Shown: positions 1 through 8,389 of the stretch, in pieces
How the letters are laid out: every line of letters begins with the position of its first letter
Numbering within the stretch: position 1 is the stretch's first letter
NCBI RefSeq assembly: GCF_004342915.1
Contig: NZ_SLWL01000002.1
Location: forward strand, 124,001-188,000
Direction: 5' to 3'
DNA: 64,000 nt
DNA from: Camelimonas lactis
GTDB taxonomy: Bacteria; Pseudomonadota; Alphaproteobacteria; Rhizobiales; Beijerinckiaceae
Program-made: the position numbers and the translations under genes
The notes under the pieces: model-generated
Told to the model about the DNA's origin: nothing
The model's input: only the letters and a program-made list of their open reading frames with translations
The model's database searches: none

Positions 1-262
1 CGAGCGAGATGAATTTGATCTTGCGGCCGTTAACGCCGCCCTTTTCGTTCAGATCATCGAAGTAGGCGGCCTGGGCGAGGCCAACGGCGCCGTAAACCGA
101 GCCTGCGCCGCTATAGGGAATGGTCTGGCCGAGACGGATCTCGGTGTCGCTGGCGCCCTTGTCATACTTCTTCGCGCCAGCGGCGATCGCCGGCGCGCCG
201 CGCAGCGTGAAGCCAGCGCCGAGCGCGCCAGCGCCGGCCAGCAGGAATGTCCGTCTGTCCAT
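1..262 (-). CDS. ABC transporter substrate-binding protein (branched-chain amino acid type), 3' part cut by window edge
   Basis: The first 87 residues are visible. They open with a twin-arginine signal (MDRRTFLLAGAGALGAGF), followed by the start of a periplasmic-binding fold with the family pattern IRLGQTIPYSGAGS and an NEKGGVNGRKIKFISL segment typical of LivK/urea-type binding proteins. The ATG at 262 has AGAGGGG just upstream. It is a paralogue of the protein at 48793-49989, which carries an ordinary Sec signal instead. It should deliver a small ligand to an inner-membrane ABC permease that is not in the window. Ligand unknown. Confidence 0.85.
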   Translation of the reverse strand, partial: MDRRTFLLAGAGALGAGFTLRGAPAIAAGAKKYDKGASDTEIRLGQTIPYSGAGSVYGAVGLAQAAYFDDLNEKGGVNGRKIKFISL

Positions 263-742
263 GGTGTCCCCTCTCAAAACTTCTGACGCCAACACGGCGT
301 TTGCATTTCTGTTGCGTCGGCCAGACAGCCCGGCCATCCGGTCCTGTCAGGCTTTCACGTCCTGTCGCGGCGCGAACGTCCGCCGCACCGCCGTTTTGTC
401 GCCATGTCCAGGCGTCTTCGTCCCGGTCCCTGGCAAATACGTCGTCCTGCATCCAGCCCCGGCCATGAACGTCGGGGACAGCCTCCCTCAGTCGGCGCAA
501 ACGGATATGGAGCGCAGTTTGCAGGCATCCGCAAGAGGTGCGGGCGCATGGGATCGTTGCATCCAGAACCAATAGCGGCCGCCGCCGGACGGATCGGCGC
601 GGCCGGGCGACAGTTTCTGATATGTTATCAATAAATTATCCCGCCATGTCCGTCAGACGTGGCGGCGGGCGAGCGGCGGGCGGCGGCCAATCGCCGCCGC
701 ACGAAACACGCGTCGCCGAGCACGCGCTTCTGGGGCCGACGG
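263..742. other. Intergenic region between M20 hydrolase and binding protein
   Basis: About 480 bases lie between two minus-strand genes. No reading frame here shows family features. The only clear signal is an AT-rich patch at 613-640 with a perfect dyad, annotated separately. The long spacing suggests the binding-protein gene has its own promoter. Confidence 0.5.
618..630 (-). promoter_or_regulatory. Perfect dyad TGATA-TGT-TATCA, possible operator/-10 region
   Basis: This is a perfect 5-3-5 inverted repeat in an AT-rich island about 360 bases upstream of the left-hand binding protein. Read in the gene's sense it contains ATAACATATCA. The same 11-mer occurs upstream of the paralogous gene at 48793. 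GATAAC could be a -10 element. Function is inferred only. Confidence 0.4.
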
Positions 743-2191
743 TCAATCAGCGCCAGTTTTGCCGGCGGCCTGTTTCCCCGCCGGTTTCGCCAGCAACTCC
801 AGCGCCGACAGGGTCGCCACCCGCGTTCCAAAGGGAATCGCCTTCAGGTCGACGATGAAGTTGGGGTTGTGGTTCATGTAAGGAAACTTCTTCCCTTCCT
901 TGACCGCCCTGATGAACACGCCGGGATCGGCGACGCCAACGAAAGTATAGTTGAGCGGCACATCGGTGAAGTCGCCAAGCAGATGGTGAAAATCTTCGGA
1001 ACCGTTGGCGCGCGGCAGATTGGTGATCACGGCTTTTTCGCCGATGGCGGCTTTCAGGCTCGTGGCGAGACGTTCCGAAAGCTTGCTGTCGTTGACAAGC
1101 GGGGTGGCGCCGCCCTTCATGGTGATGGTGGGGTCGGCGCCAGGCGCCGCGTAGGTGGCGGCGACGCCGGCGTTGACTGCCCTGATGCCCTTCAGCAACT
1201 GCTCGCGCACATCCGGATTGTACCAGCGCAGGTTGGCCTTCAGCAGCGCGGTCGCGGGAATGACGTTATTGTCCGCCCCGGCCTGAACCGATCCAACGGT
1301 GATCACCGCCATTTCCTGCGGGTCGATCATGCGGCTGACCACGGTCTGGTAACCGAGCACCGCCATGGAGGCCATCACCACCGGATCGCGCGCCATCTGC
1401 GGCGTCGAGCCGTGGCCGCCCACGCCCCTGAACAACACGTCGAGCTGGTCGGTTCCCGCCATGCGCGGCCCCGGCGCGTTGGCGATGGAGCCAACAGGGA
1501 TCGGCGCGGTGTGCAGGCCAATCAGGAAGTCGGGCTTCGGCACGCCGCGCCTGCCGTACAGCCCGTCCGCCACCATGGCTTTGGCGCCGGTGATCAGTTC
1601 TTCGGCTGGCTGGGCGACCAGCACCAGGGTTCCGCTCCAGTCCGCCTTCATGGCGACCATGTTCTTCGCCATGCCCAGCATCCAGGCGACGTGCGCGTCG
1701 TGGCCGCACATGTGCGCCACCGGAACTTCCGAGCCGTCATCGCGCTTCACCGTCACCTTGCTGGCGTAAGGCAGCCCGGTTTCCTCCTTCACCGCGTTGG
1801 CGTCCATGTCGGCGCGGTACATGACGACGGGACCAGGGCCGTTCTTCAGAATGCCGACGATGCCGGTCTGGCCGATGCCTTCCTTCACCTCAAAGCCCAG
1901 CGCCTTCAACTCCCTGGCAACGATGGCGGCGGTGCGCTTTTCCTGGAAACCCAGTTCAGGATGCTGGTGAATGTCCTTGAATATCCCCGTGAGGCGCGCC
2001 GCGTCGTCCTCCACCAGCCTTGTCACGCGGCTGTTGAAATCCGCTGCGGCGCCCTGGTCTTTCCTGGACGCAGCCTGGGCTTCACGCGCCACCGCCGGAT
2101 TTTGCGGGGCCGCCGTCTGCGCCAGCGCAGGCAACGCCACGGTGAACAGGGCGGCTGTCAGCACGCTGCGAATGGCGATGTTTCCGGACAT
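743..2191 (-). CDS. M20-family amidohydrolase/metallopeptidase, secreted
   Basis: A 482-residue zinc-dependent amidohydrolase of the M20D type (hippurate/IAA-amino-acid hydrolase and aminobenzoyl-glutamate hydrolase relatives). A Sec signal (TAALFTVALPALAQ) points to the periplasm. Visible family motifs are HQHPELGFQEKRTAAIV near the N terminus, the metal-site HMCGHDAHVAWMLG, and ANGSEDFHHLL in the C-terminal catalytic lobe. The ATG at 2191 is preferred because GAGGGGG sits at good spacing. A TTG 15 bases upstream would use that same GAGGGGG as codons. The substrate is probably an N-acyl or amide-linked amino acid but cannot be told. It lies upstream of, and in the same direction as, the binding protein at the left edge. 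Confidence 0.9.
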   Translation of the reverse strand: MSGNIAIRSVLTAALFTVALPALAQTAAPQNPAVAREAQAASRKDQGAAADFNSRVTRLVEDDAARLTGIFKDIHQHPELGFQEKRTAAIVARELKALGFEVKEGIGQTGIVGILKNGPGPVVMYRADMDANAVKEETGLPYASKVTVKRDDGSEVPVAHMCGHDAHVAWMLGMAKNMVAMKADWSGTLVLVAQPAEELITGAKAMVADGLYGRRGVPKPDFLIGLHTAPIPVGSIANAPGPRMAGTDQLDVLFRGVGGHGSTPQMARDPVVMASMAVLGYQTVVSRMIDPQEMAVITVGSVQAGADNNVIPATALLKANLRWYNPDVREQLLKGIRAVNAGVAATYAAPGADPTITMKGGATPLVNDSKLSERLATSLKAAIGEKAVITNLPRANGSEDFHHLLGDFTDVPLNYTFVGVADPGVFIRAVKEGKKFPYMNHNPNFIVDLKAIPFGTRVATLSALELLAKPAGKQAAGKTGAD

Positions 2192-2417
2192 GGCGTTCCC
2201 CCTCAACTGACTGGAGCAGATTCCTTCACGCCGGACCGGAATTACGCTCCAGTTTTCTGATCCGACGCATTTTCCTCATCCAAAGCGGCTCCACCTGGCT
2301 GGAAAACGCCCGGCCGCCCTCACGCCAGCTTTTTCGTCTGTTGTTTGGCATGTTAGCGGCGACGTGCGCGCGGCGCTGCAATTTTCCACTTCCAGGCGGG
2401 TTTTCACCAGCGCCCCA

Positions 2418-3044
2418 TCAGAATTCCACCCCCTGCTGCGCCTTCACGCCGGCGGCGAAATGATGCTTCACGGCGCCCATTTCCGTGACCAGGTCGGCGG
2501 CCGCGAGCATCTCCGGTTTGGCGTTGCGGCCGGTGACGACCACGTGCAGGTCCGGCCGGCGCGCCTGAAGGCGGGCGACCACGGCGGCCAGATCGAGGTA
2601 GTCGTAGCGCAGGGCGATGTTCAGCTCATCGAGGATGACCAGACTGTTCGCCGGATCATCCATCATGGCGCAGGCCGTTTCCCAGGCCCTGGCAGCCGCC
2701 GCCACATCACGGTCGCGGTCCTGGGTTTCCCATGTGAAGCCCTCGCCCATGGAGCGCCAGGTCACCAGGTCGTCGAAGCGTTGCAGCGCCTTCTGCTCGC
2801 CGGTGCTCCACGCCCCCTTGATGAACTGCACGACGCCAACCCGTCGCCCGTGCCCCAGCATGCGCAGGGCGAGGCCGAAGGCGGCCGTCGATTTACCCTT
2901 GCCAGGGCCGGTGTTGACGATGAGCAGCCCCTTCTCGATGGTCTTGCTGGCGACCTCCGCGTCCTGCACCGCCTTGCGGCGGGCCATTTTTTCCTTGTGG
3001 CGCCTGGCCCCATCATTGCGTCCGGCTTCGTCGTCATTGTCCAC
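2418..3044 (-). CDS. cobO: Cob(I)yrinic acid a,c-diamide adenosyltransferase
   Basis: CobO/BtuR transfers adenosyl from ATP to the Co(I) corrinoid. The 208-residue product has the conserved KMARRKAVQDAEVASKTIEK lead-in, the P-loop NTGPGKGKSTAAFGLALR and the VVQFIKGAW and LDELNIALRY segments. The GTG at 3044 is chosen because AGGA precedes it by eight bases and the length fits the family. An ATG at 3128 would add 28 residues and run back to the edge of the cob promoter at 3130. The gene is divergent from the riboswitch-led cob operon, and I found no B12 box in its own leader, so its control may differ. Confidence 0.93.
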   Translation of the reverse strand: MDNDDEAGRNDGARRHKEKMARRKAVQDAEVASKTIEKGLLIVNTGPGKGKSTAAFGLALRMLGHGRRVGVVQFIKGAWSTGEQKALQRFDDLVTWRSMGEGFTWETQDRDRDVAAAARAWETACAMMDDPANSLVILDELNIALRYDYLDLAAVVARLQARRPDLHVVVTGRNAKPEMLAAADLVTEMGAVKHHFAAGVKAQQGVEF

Positions 3045-3129
3045 GTCGTTGATCCTGTCCAGGTCCTGTCGCGCCAGGCCGGCCACCGGGCGGAAAATCC
3101 GCGCCGTCACCACGGCCAAAGCCGTCACA

Positions 3130-3159
3130 TTGACAAAATACGCCGGCCCACACTAGATG
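3130..3159 (+). promoter_or_regulatory. Sigma70-like promoter of the cob operon
   Basis: A consensus TTGACA (3130-3135) is followed after 18 bases by TAGATG (3154-3159). Predicted initiation near 3166 coincides with the 5' end of the cobalamin riboswitch, which supports the call. Not experimentally known. Confidence 0.55.
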
Positions 3160-3167
3160 CCGGCAGC

Positions 3168-3373
3168 GATGGTCTTCTTCCCAAAAGGAAGAAGTAAAAG
3201 GGAAAGCGGTGCGCCGCGTCCCCCCGCGCGCCGGCCTGGCCGGCGACATGGGGCTTTGCGCGCAACTCCGCTGCTGTACCCGCAACTGTAGGCGGACAGC
3301 CGGCGTCACATGCCACTGGGGCAACCTGGGAAGGCGACGACCGGCGTTTGATCCGCGAGCCAGGAGACCTGCC
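3168..3373 (+). promoter_or_regulatory. Cobalamin (B12) riboswitch
   Basis: The leader contains the class hallmarks in order: a CTTCTTCC/GGAAGAAG stem, AAAAGGGAAAGCGGTGC, the core CCGCAACTGTAGGCGG, TGCCACTGGGGCAACCTGGGAAG, and an exact B12 box GAGCCAGGAGACCTGCC at 3357-3373. The 5' GGTC near 3171 can close P1 with the box's GACC. It lies 54 bases before the first gene of the cob run, so adenosylcobalamin should switch off the operon. Whether this happens by ribosome-site sequestration or by termination was not resolved. I saw no obvious U-tract terminator between it and the GTG at 3428. Confidence 0.96.
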
Positions 3374-3427
3374 CTCGCTACGGATTCACCATGTCGTCCG
3401 GCGGGTTTACCGGGCAGGGAGAACAGC

Positions 3428-3934
3428 GTGAGCAAACACGTTCCGTCGCTGGAACCGCCAGCGGCTCCTGGCTCCATCGCCAGTGAAAGCCATCTTGCCA
3501 GCGAAGACCGCCCCGCCGGTTCGCCGCCTTGCGACGCGCCAGACGCCGCTGCGGGCGTGATCATCGTGGTGTGCGAAACCTGCCGCCGCCCCGAAGACCC
3601 CACCGCCGAACCGCGCCCCGGCGCGGCCCTTTGCGCCAGCGCCGAAGCGGCCGCTGACGGCACGCCGTTTACGGTGCGCCGGGTGTCCTGCCTCTCCAAT
3701 TGCAAGCGCGGCCTCAGCGCCGCCATCGTCAGCGATGCGGCCTGGACCTATGTGTTCGGTGACCTGAAGCCCGACAGCGGCCCCGACCTGCTGCGCGGCG
3801 CTGAACTGCTGGCCGGCTCGACAGACGGGCTGATGCCGTTCCGCCCGCGGCCGGAAACGCTGAAACGCGGCATGATCGCCCGCATTCCCCACATGCAGAC
3901 GCTGCTGTCTTCTCCCGCAAAGGATACGCCATGA
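3428..3934 (+). CDS. DUF1636 predicted metal-binding protein
   Basis: A 168-residue protein with the DUF1636 pattern: VVCETC near residues 47-52 (C49, C52), VSCLSNCKRGLSAAI (C88, C92) and WTYVFGDL. The Cys pairs suggest a thioredoxin-like metal or Fe-S site, but the family has no firmly assigned reaction. The first ~45 residues are low-complexity. The GTG start at 3428 is supported by GGGAGA seven bases upstream. It is the first gene under the B12 riboswitch and overlaps cobW by ATGA, which suggests a role in cobalt handling or cofactor supply. That role is inference. Confidence 0.85.
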   Translation: MSKHVPSLEPPAAPGSIASESHLASEDRPAGSPPCDAPDAAAGVIIVVCETCRRPEDPTAEPRPGAALCASAEAAADGTPFTVRRVSCLSNCKRGLSAAIVSDAAWTYVFGDLKPDSGPDLLRGAELLAGSTDGLMPFRPRPETLKRGMIARIPHMQTLLSSPAKDTP

Positions 3935-5010
3935 ACGCCCTGGGACCCCACGCCCCGCCGAGCGCCGCCGTCGCCCGCCCCGGCCAGACGCGCACGCCCT
4001 GCACCGTCATCACCGGCTTCCTTGGGGCCGGCAAGACAACGCTGATCCGCGCCCTGCTGGAGAAGGCGGACGGCCGCAGATTCGCGGTGATCGTCAACGA
4101 GTTCGGTGACGTGGGCATCGACGGCGAACTGCTGAAGAGCTGTGGCCTGGCCTCGTGTCCTGGCGAGAACATCGTCGAGCTGGCCAATGGCTGCATCTGC
4201 TGCACCGTGGCCGACGATTTCGCCCCGGCGCTCGACCGCATCCTCGCCCTGCCCCAGGGGGTCGATCACATTCTGATCGAGACGTCTGGCCTGGCGCTGC
4301 CGAAGCCGCTGGTGCAGGCGTTCAACTGGCCGGAAATCCGCAATCGCGTCACCGTCGACGCGGTGATCGCCGTGGCCGACGCGGCGGCGCTGGCGGAAGG
4401 CCAGGTGGCGCACGACATGGAGGCGCTCGCCGCCCAGCGCGCCGCCGATGAATCGCTCGATCACGACGACCCGGTGGAGGAAGTGTTCGAGGACCAGATG
4501 GCCTGCGCCGATCTGGTGGTGCTGACCCGCACTGATCTGATCGACGCCGCCGGCCTGGAAAAGGCCCGCGCCCATGTGGCCGCCCACGTCGCCGCCGGCG
4601 TCAGGACCATCGCCGCCGCCCATGGCGACGTCGATCCGATGGCGCTGATCGGCCTTGGCCATGCGGTGGAAGACCAGATTGAAGGGCGCAAGACCCACCA
4701 CGACGACGAACTGGACCACGAGCACGACGACTTCGACAGCTTCGTCGTTGATCTGGCCGATCCGCAGTCGCCGGAAGACCTGGCGGCGCGGGTGCAGGCG
4801 GCGACGGGCGTCGACAATGTGTTGCGCATCAAGGGCTTCGCCCGCGTCGCCGGCAAACCGATGCGCCTGGTGGTGCAGGCGGCCGGTCCCCGCGTCAGCC
4901 ATTATTTCGACCGGCCGTGGCGCGCCGGTGAAACGCCGGCCACCCGCCTCGTGGTCATTGGCCTGAACGGCCTCGACCGCGCCGCCGTCGAGGCCGCCCT
5001 GAAGGCGTAA
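3931..5010 (+). CDS. cobW: CobW, G3E-family GTPase of the cobalamin pathway
   Basis: A 359-residue COG0523 GTPase thought to deliver cobalt to the CobNST chelatase. It shows Walker A GFLGAGKT (29-36), the G3E switch NEFGDVGIDGEL, the metal-binding CICC motif (88-91), and a His/Asp-rich segment HHDDELDHEHDDFDS near residue 250. The C-terminal CobW domain carries DNVLRIKGFARV. It overlaps the DUF1636 gene upstream and is followed after 10 bases by cobN. Confidence 0.95.
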   Translation: MNALGPHAPPSAAVARPGQTRTPCTVITGFLGAGKTTLIRALLEKADGRRFAVIVNEFGDVGIDGELLKSCGLASCPGENIVELANGCICCTVADDFAPALDRILALPQGVDHILIETSGLALPKPLVQAFNWPEIRNRVTVDAVIAVADAAALAEGQVAHDMEALAAQRAADESLDHDDPVEEVFEDQMACADLVVLTRTDLIDAAGLEKARAHVAAHVAAGVRTIAAAHGDVDPMALIGLGHAVEDQIEGRKTHHDDELDHEHDDFDSFVVDLADPQSPEDLAARVQAATGVDNVLRIKGFARVAGKPMRLVVQAAGPRVSHYFDRPWRAGETPATRLVVIGLNGLDRAAVEAALKA

Positions 5011-5020
5011 AGCACCCGGC

Positions 5021-8000
5021 ATGCACATTCTCGCCAGCACATCGTCATCGCTGGATGACCTCGCGGTTCCCGTCGATCTGGGCCAGAGCCCGGCGGCGAT
5101 GGCCGTGCTGTCGTTCAGTGACAGCGACCTGGCGGGGGTGGAGCGCGCGTGGCGGGCCGAGCGCGACGCCACGCCGGAACTGACGCCAGACCTGCGGCTG
5201 GTTCCCCTGCGCGATCTGCGCCACCCCATGTCGGTGGATCTGTGGATCGACGCGGTGGGCGCGAAGGCGCAGGTGGTGGTCGCCCGGATTCTCGGCGGCC
5301 TCGACTGGTGGCGCTATGGCTGCGAGCAGCTGGCGGCGGCGGCGCGCCGCCATGGCGTCGCTCTGGCGCTGCTGCCGGGCGAGGATCGCGATGACGATAA
5401 CCGGCTGGCGGAGCTTTCCACCGTGGACAGCGCGACGCGCCGCGCCATCCTGGATTGTTTTCGCGCCGGCGGCCCCGACAATCTGCGCCTCGTCGCCCGC
5501 CACATGGCGCGGCTCGCCGGCCGCGCCATCGACGTGGCCGAAGCGCGGGTGACGCCGCAGGCCGGCGGTTATCTGCCCGGACGCGGCGCCGTCTCCCTTG
5601 AGGCGCTCTGCCAAGAAGCAGATCCCGGGCAGCCGCGCGTCGCCATATTGTTCTACCGCTCGATGCTGCTGGCCGGGGACGCGGCGCCCATCGACGCGCT
5701 GGCGGCGGCATTGCGGGCGCGCGGCGTGCAGCCGGCGCCGATTTTCGTACCTTCCCTGCGCGACAGCGCCGGGCGCGCGGCGGCGCGCGACGCCTGCGCC
5801 CGGCTTCGGCCGGCGGCGCTGGTCACCGCCACCGCCTTCGCCGCCACGGGCGGCGACGACGGCCCCGACCTGTTCGCCGAACTGGGCGTTCCGGTGTTCC
5901 AGGCCATCGTGGCCACCACCCGCCGCAGCGCCTGGGCCGACGGCCAGCGCGGGCTGACGCCCGCCGACACCGCCATGCACGTGGCCCTGCCGGAGGTGGA
6001 CGGCCGCGTGCTGGCGGGGGTGCTCTCCTTCAAGGACACGGCGTCCGACGGGGCCGGCGAGGCGTTGCGCAATACGCCCGAGCCAGACCGCGTCGCCGCC
6101 GTGGCGGAGCGCATCCACGCCCATATTCGCCTGCGACAGACGCCGGCGGCGACGCGGCGCGTGGCCATCATGGTTCCCGATTACCCCGGCGTCGAAGCCC
6201 GCAGCGGCTACGCCGTTGGCCTCGACGCGCCGGAAAGCGCGCGCGCCATCCTGGCTGATCTCGCCAGCGCCGGTTATGCAATTGCGGATATCCCCGCCGA
6301 CGCCCGCGCGCTGATGCTGGCGCTGGAGCGACCGCAGCCGACGTTCAGCGCCGCAGATTACCTCAGCCATTTCAACACCCTGCCGGATGCGGCCCGCGCC
6401 GCGATCATCGAGCGCTGGGGGCCGCCGCCCGCCTTGGACGCGCCAGATTTCGGCTTTCGCGCCTTGCAGTGCGGCGCGGCGACGGTGACGCTGGCGCCCG
6501 ATCGCGGCGAAGCCGACAGCCGCCGCGCCGACTATCACGACGGCGCCCTGCCGCCGCACCACAATCTGCTGGCCTTCGGTTTCTGGCTGCAACACACCCT
6601 CAAGGCAGACGCCGTGGTGCATGTGGGCGCCCATGGCGCGGTGGAATGGCTGCCAGGCAAGACCGTCGCCCTCAGCGGCGCCTGCTGGCCCCAGATTGTG
6701 TTCGGGTCGCTGCCGGTGATCTATCCGTTCATCGTCAGCAACCCCGGCGAGGCGGCGCAGGCCAAGCGGCGCATCGGCGCCCTCACCCTCGGCCATCTGA
6801 CGCCGCCGCTGATCGCGGCCGGGACCACCCCGGCCATGCAGACGCTTGAGCGGCTGGTGGACGAATACGCCAGCGCCGAAAGCCTCGATCCGCGCCGGCG
6901 CGACCTGCTGGCCGGACAGATCGTCGCCGCCGCCCGCGACAGCGGCCTTGCGCGCGAAGCGGGAGTGAACGTGGACGGCGACGCCGTGGAGGCGTTGCAG
7001 CGCATCGACGCCTGGCTGTGCGATCTGAAGGATTTCCCGGTCAAGAACGGGCTGCACGTTTACGGCCGCGCCGGCGACGGGGCGACGCCGGAGCGTACAG
7101 GCAGCGCTGTTGCGGAAAGCGCGGCGCTGCTGGCGGCGCTGGACGGCCGTTTCGTGGCGCCTGGCCCGGCCGGAGCGCCGGCGCGCGGCCGCGCCGATGT
7201 GCTGCCCACCGGCCGTAACCTGTTTGCCGTCGATCCGCGCGCCATGCCGACGCCTACCGCTTACAGCCTGGGCAAGGCCGCGGCGGAACAGCTGGTGCTG
7301 GACTACCTGCAGCGCCACGGCGACTGGCCGCGCGCCATGGTGATCGACCTGTGGGGCAGCGCCAGCCTGCGCACCGGCGGCGAGGAAATTTCCATGGGGC
7401 TGGCGCTGATGGGCTGCCGGCCGGACTGGGACCACGCCACCGGGCGCGTCACCGGCGTCGAAGTGCTGCCGCCGGCCAGTTTTGGCCGGCCGCGCGTGGA
7501 CGTGTCCTGGCGAATTTCCGGCCTGTTCCGCGATATGTTCCCCAGCCAGATCGCCCTGCTCGACGCGGCGACGGCGGCGGTGGCGGCGCGCGAGGAAAGC
7601 GACGACGACAACCCGCTGGCCGCCAGCGTGCGGGCCGGCGCGGCGCCCGCGCGGGTGTTCGGCGCGGCGCCTGGCGTCTATGGCGCTGGCGTCGAGCATG
7701 AACTGGCCAGCGGCCAGTGGGAGACGCGCGAAGAACTGGGCCAGCGTTATCTGGAAACGGCGTCGCACGCCTATGGCGGTCTTGCCGGCGACGGCGTCGC
7801 CGTTCCTGGCGCCTTCGCCGCGCGGGTGGCGGCGGCGGACGTGCATGTGCACCCCCAGGACGATCCCGGCCGCGACCTGCTGGAAGGCTCCGCCGACGTC
7901 GCCTTCATCGGCGGTTTCGCCGCGGCGCGGGCGTTGCAGGCGCGTGACGCGGGCGAGGCTCGCCCCGCAGACATCGTGGTGCTGGACACGACCGACCCCG

Positions 8001-8389
8001 CCAGCCCCCGCGCCCGCTCGCTGGCGGCGGCCATCGCCCGCGTGGTGCGGGCCCGGGCAGTGAACCCGGCGTTCATCGCCGGGCAGATGCGGCATGGGCC
8101 GCGCGGCGCTTCGGAACTGGCCGAAACCGTCGACCGGCTGGTGGGCTTCGCCGAAACCACCGGCTGCGTGCCCGGCTCGCTGCTGGATGCGGTGCATGAC
8201 GCTTATCTGGGCGACGCGGCGGTGCTGGATTTTCTGCGCCACAACAACCCCGCCGCCGTGCGGGTGATCGCCCGCCGCTTCGCCGACGCCCGCCGGCGCG
8301 GCCTGTGGCATCCGCGCCGCAATGCCATCGACGGCGATCTGGCGGCGCTGATGGCGGAAGCCCGGCCCATGACGGAGGCGGCGTCGTGA
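5021..8389 (+). CDS. cobN: Cobaltochelatase large subunit
   Basis: CobN (1122 residues) is the large subunit of the ATP-dependent chelatase that inserts cobalt into hydrogenobyrinic acid a,c-diamide together with CobS and CobT. Family features include the start MHILASTSSSLDDLAVPVDL, VVLSFSDSDLA-like text (VLSFSDSDLAGVERAW), VHVGAHGAVEWLPGK, GRNLFAVDPRAMPTPTAYSL and SWRISGLFRDMFP. Length is normal for the family. cobS and cobT are not in the window. Its stop overlaps the cobG start (GTGA). Confidence 0.97.
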   Translation: MHILASTSSSLDDLAVPVDLGQSPAAMAVLSFSDSDLAGVERAWRAERDATPELTPDLRLVPLRDLRHPMSVDLWIDAVGAKAQVVVARILGGLDWWRYGCEQLAAAARRHGVALALLPGEDRDDDNRLAELSTVDSATRRAILDCFRAGGPDNLRLVARHMARLAGRAIDVAEARVTPQAGGYLPGRGAVSLEALCQEADPGQPRVAILFYRSMLLAGDAAPIDALAAALRARGVQPAPIFVPSLRDSAGRAAARDACARLRPAALVTATAFAATGGDDGPDLFAELGVPVFQAIVATTRRSAWADGQRGLTPADTAMHVALPEVDGRVLAGVLSFKDTASDGAGEALRNTPEPDRVAAVAERIHAHIRLRQTPAATRRVAIMVPDYPGVEARSGYAVGLDAPESARAILADLASAGYAIADIPADARALMLALERPQPTFSAADYLSHFNTLPDAARAAIIERWGPPPALDAPDFGFRALQCGAATVTLAPDRGEADSRRADYHDGALPPHHNLLAFGFWLQHTLKADAVVHVGAHGAVEWLPGKTVALSGACWPQIVFGSLPVIYPFIVSNPGEAAQAKRRIGALTLGHLTPPLIAAGTTPAMQTLERLVDEYASAESLDPRRRDLLAGQIVAAARDSGLAREAGVNVDGDAVEALQRIDAWLCDLKDFPVKNGLHVYGRAGDGATPERTGSAVAESAALLAALDGRFVAPGPAGAPARGRADVLPTGRNLFAVDPRAMPTPTAYSLGKAAAEQLVLDYLQRHGDWPRAMVIDLWGSASLRTGGEEISMGLALMGCRPDWDHATGRVTGVEVLPPASFGRPRVDVSWRISGLFRDMFPSQIALLDAATAAVAAREESDDDNPLAASVRAGAAPARVFGAAPGVYGAGVEHELASGQWETREELGQRYLETASHAYGGLAGDGVAVPGAFAARVAAADVHVHPQDDPGRDLLEGSADVAFIGGFAAARALQARDAGEARPADIVVLDTTDPASPRARSLAAAIARVVRARAVNPAFIAGQMRHGPRGASELAETVDRLVGFAETTGCVPGSLLDAVHDAYLGDAAVLDFLRHNNPAAVRVIARRFADARRRGLWHPRRNAIDGDLAALMAEARPMTEAAS

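Noticed and set aside
659-2260. A 533-codon plus-strand frame opposite the M20 hydrolase
   Set aside because: Arg/His-rich composition, no domain, and it covers a well-supported gene with signal peptide and metal motifs.
3045-3128. Longer cobO start at 3128
   Set aside because: It would add an N-terminal segment absent from the family and run back to the edge of the cob promoter at 3130. The GTG at 3044 has AGGA and gives a normal length.
5045-8311. A 1088-codon open frame antisense to cobN
   Set aside because: It mirrors the real gene exactly, is His/Arg/Gly-rich with no recognisable motif, and is explained by strong GC bias at third positions. CobN is certain on the other strand.
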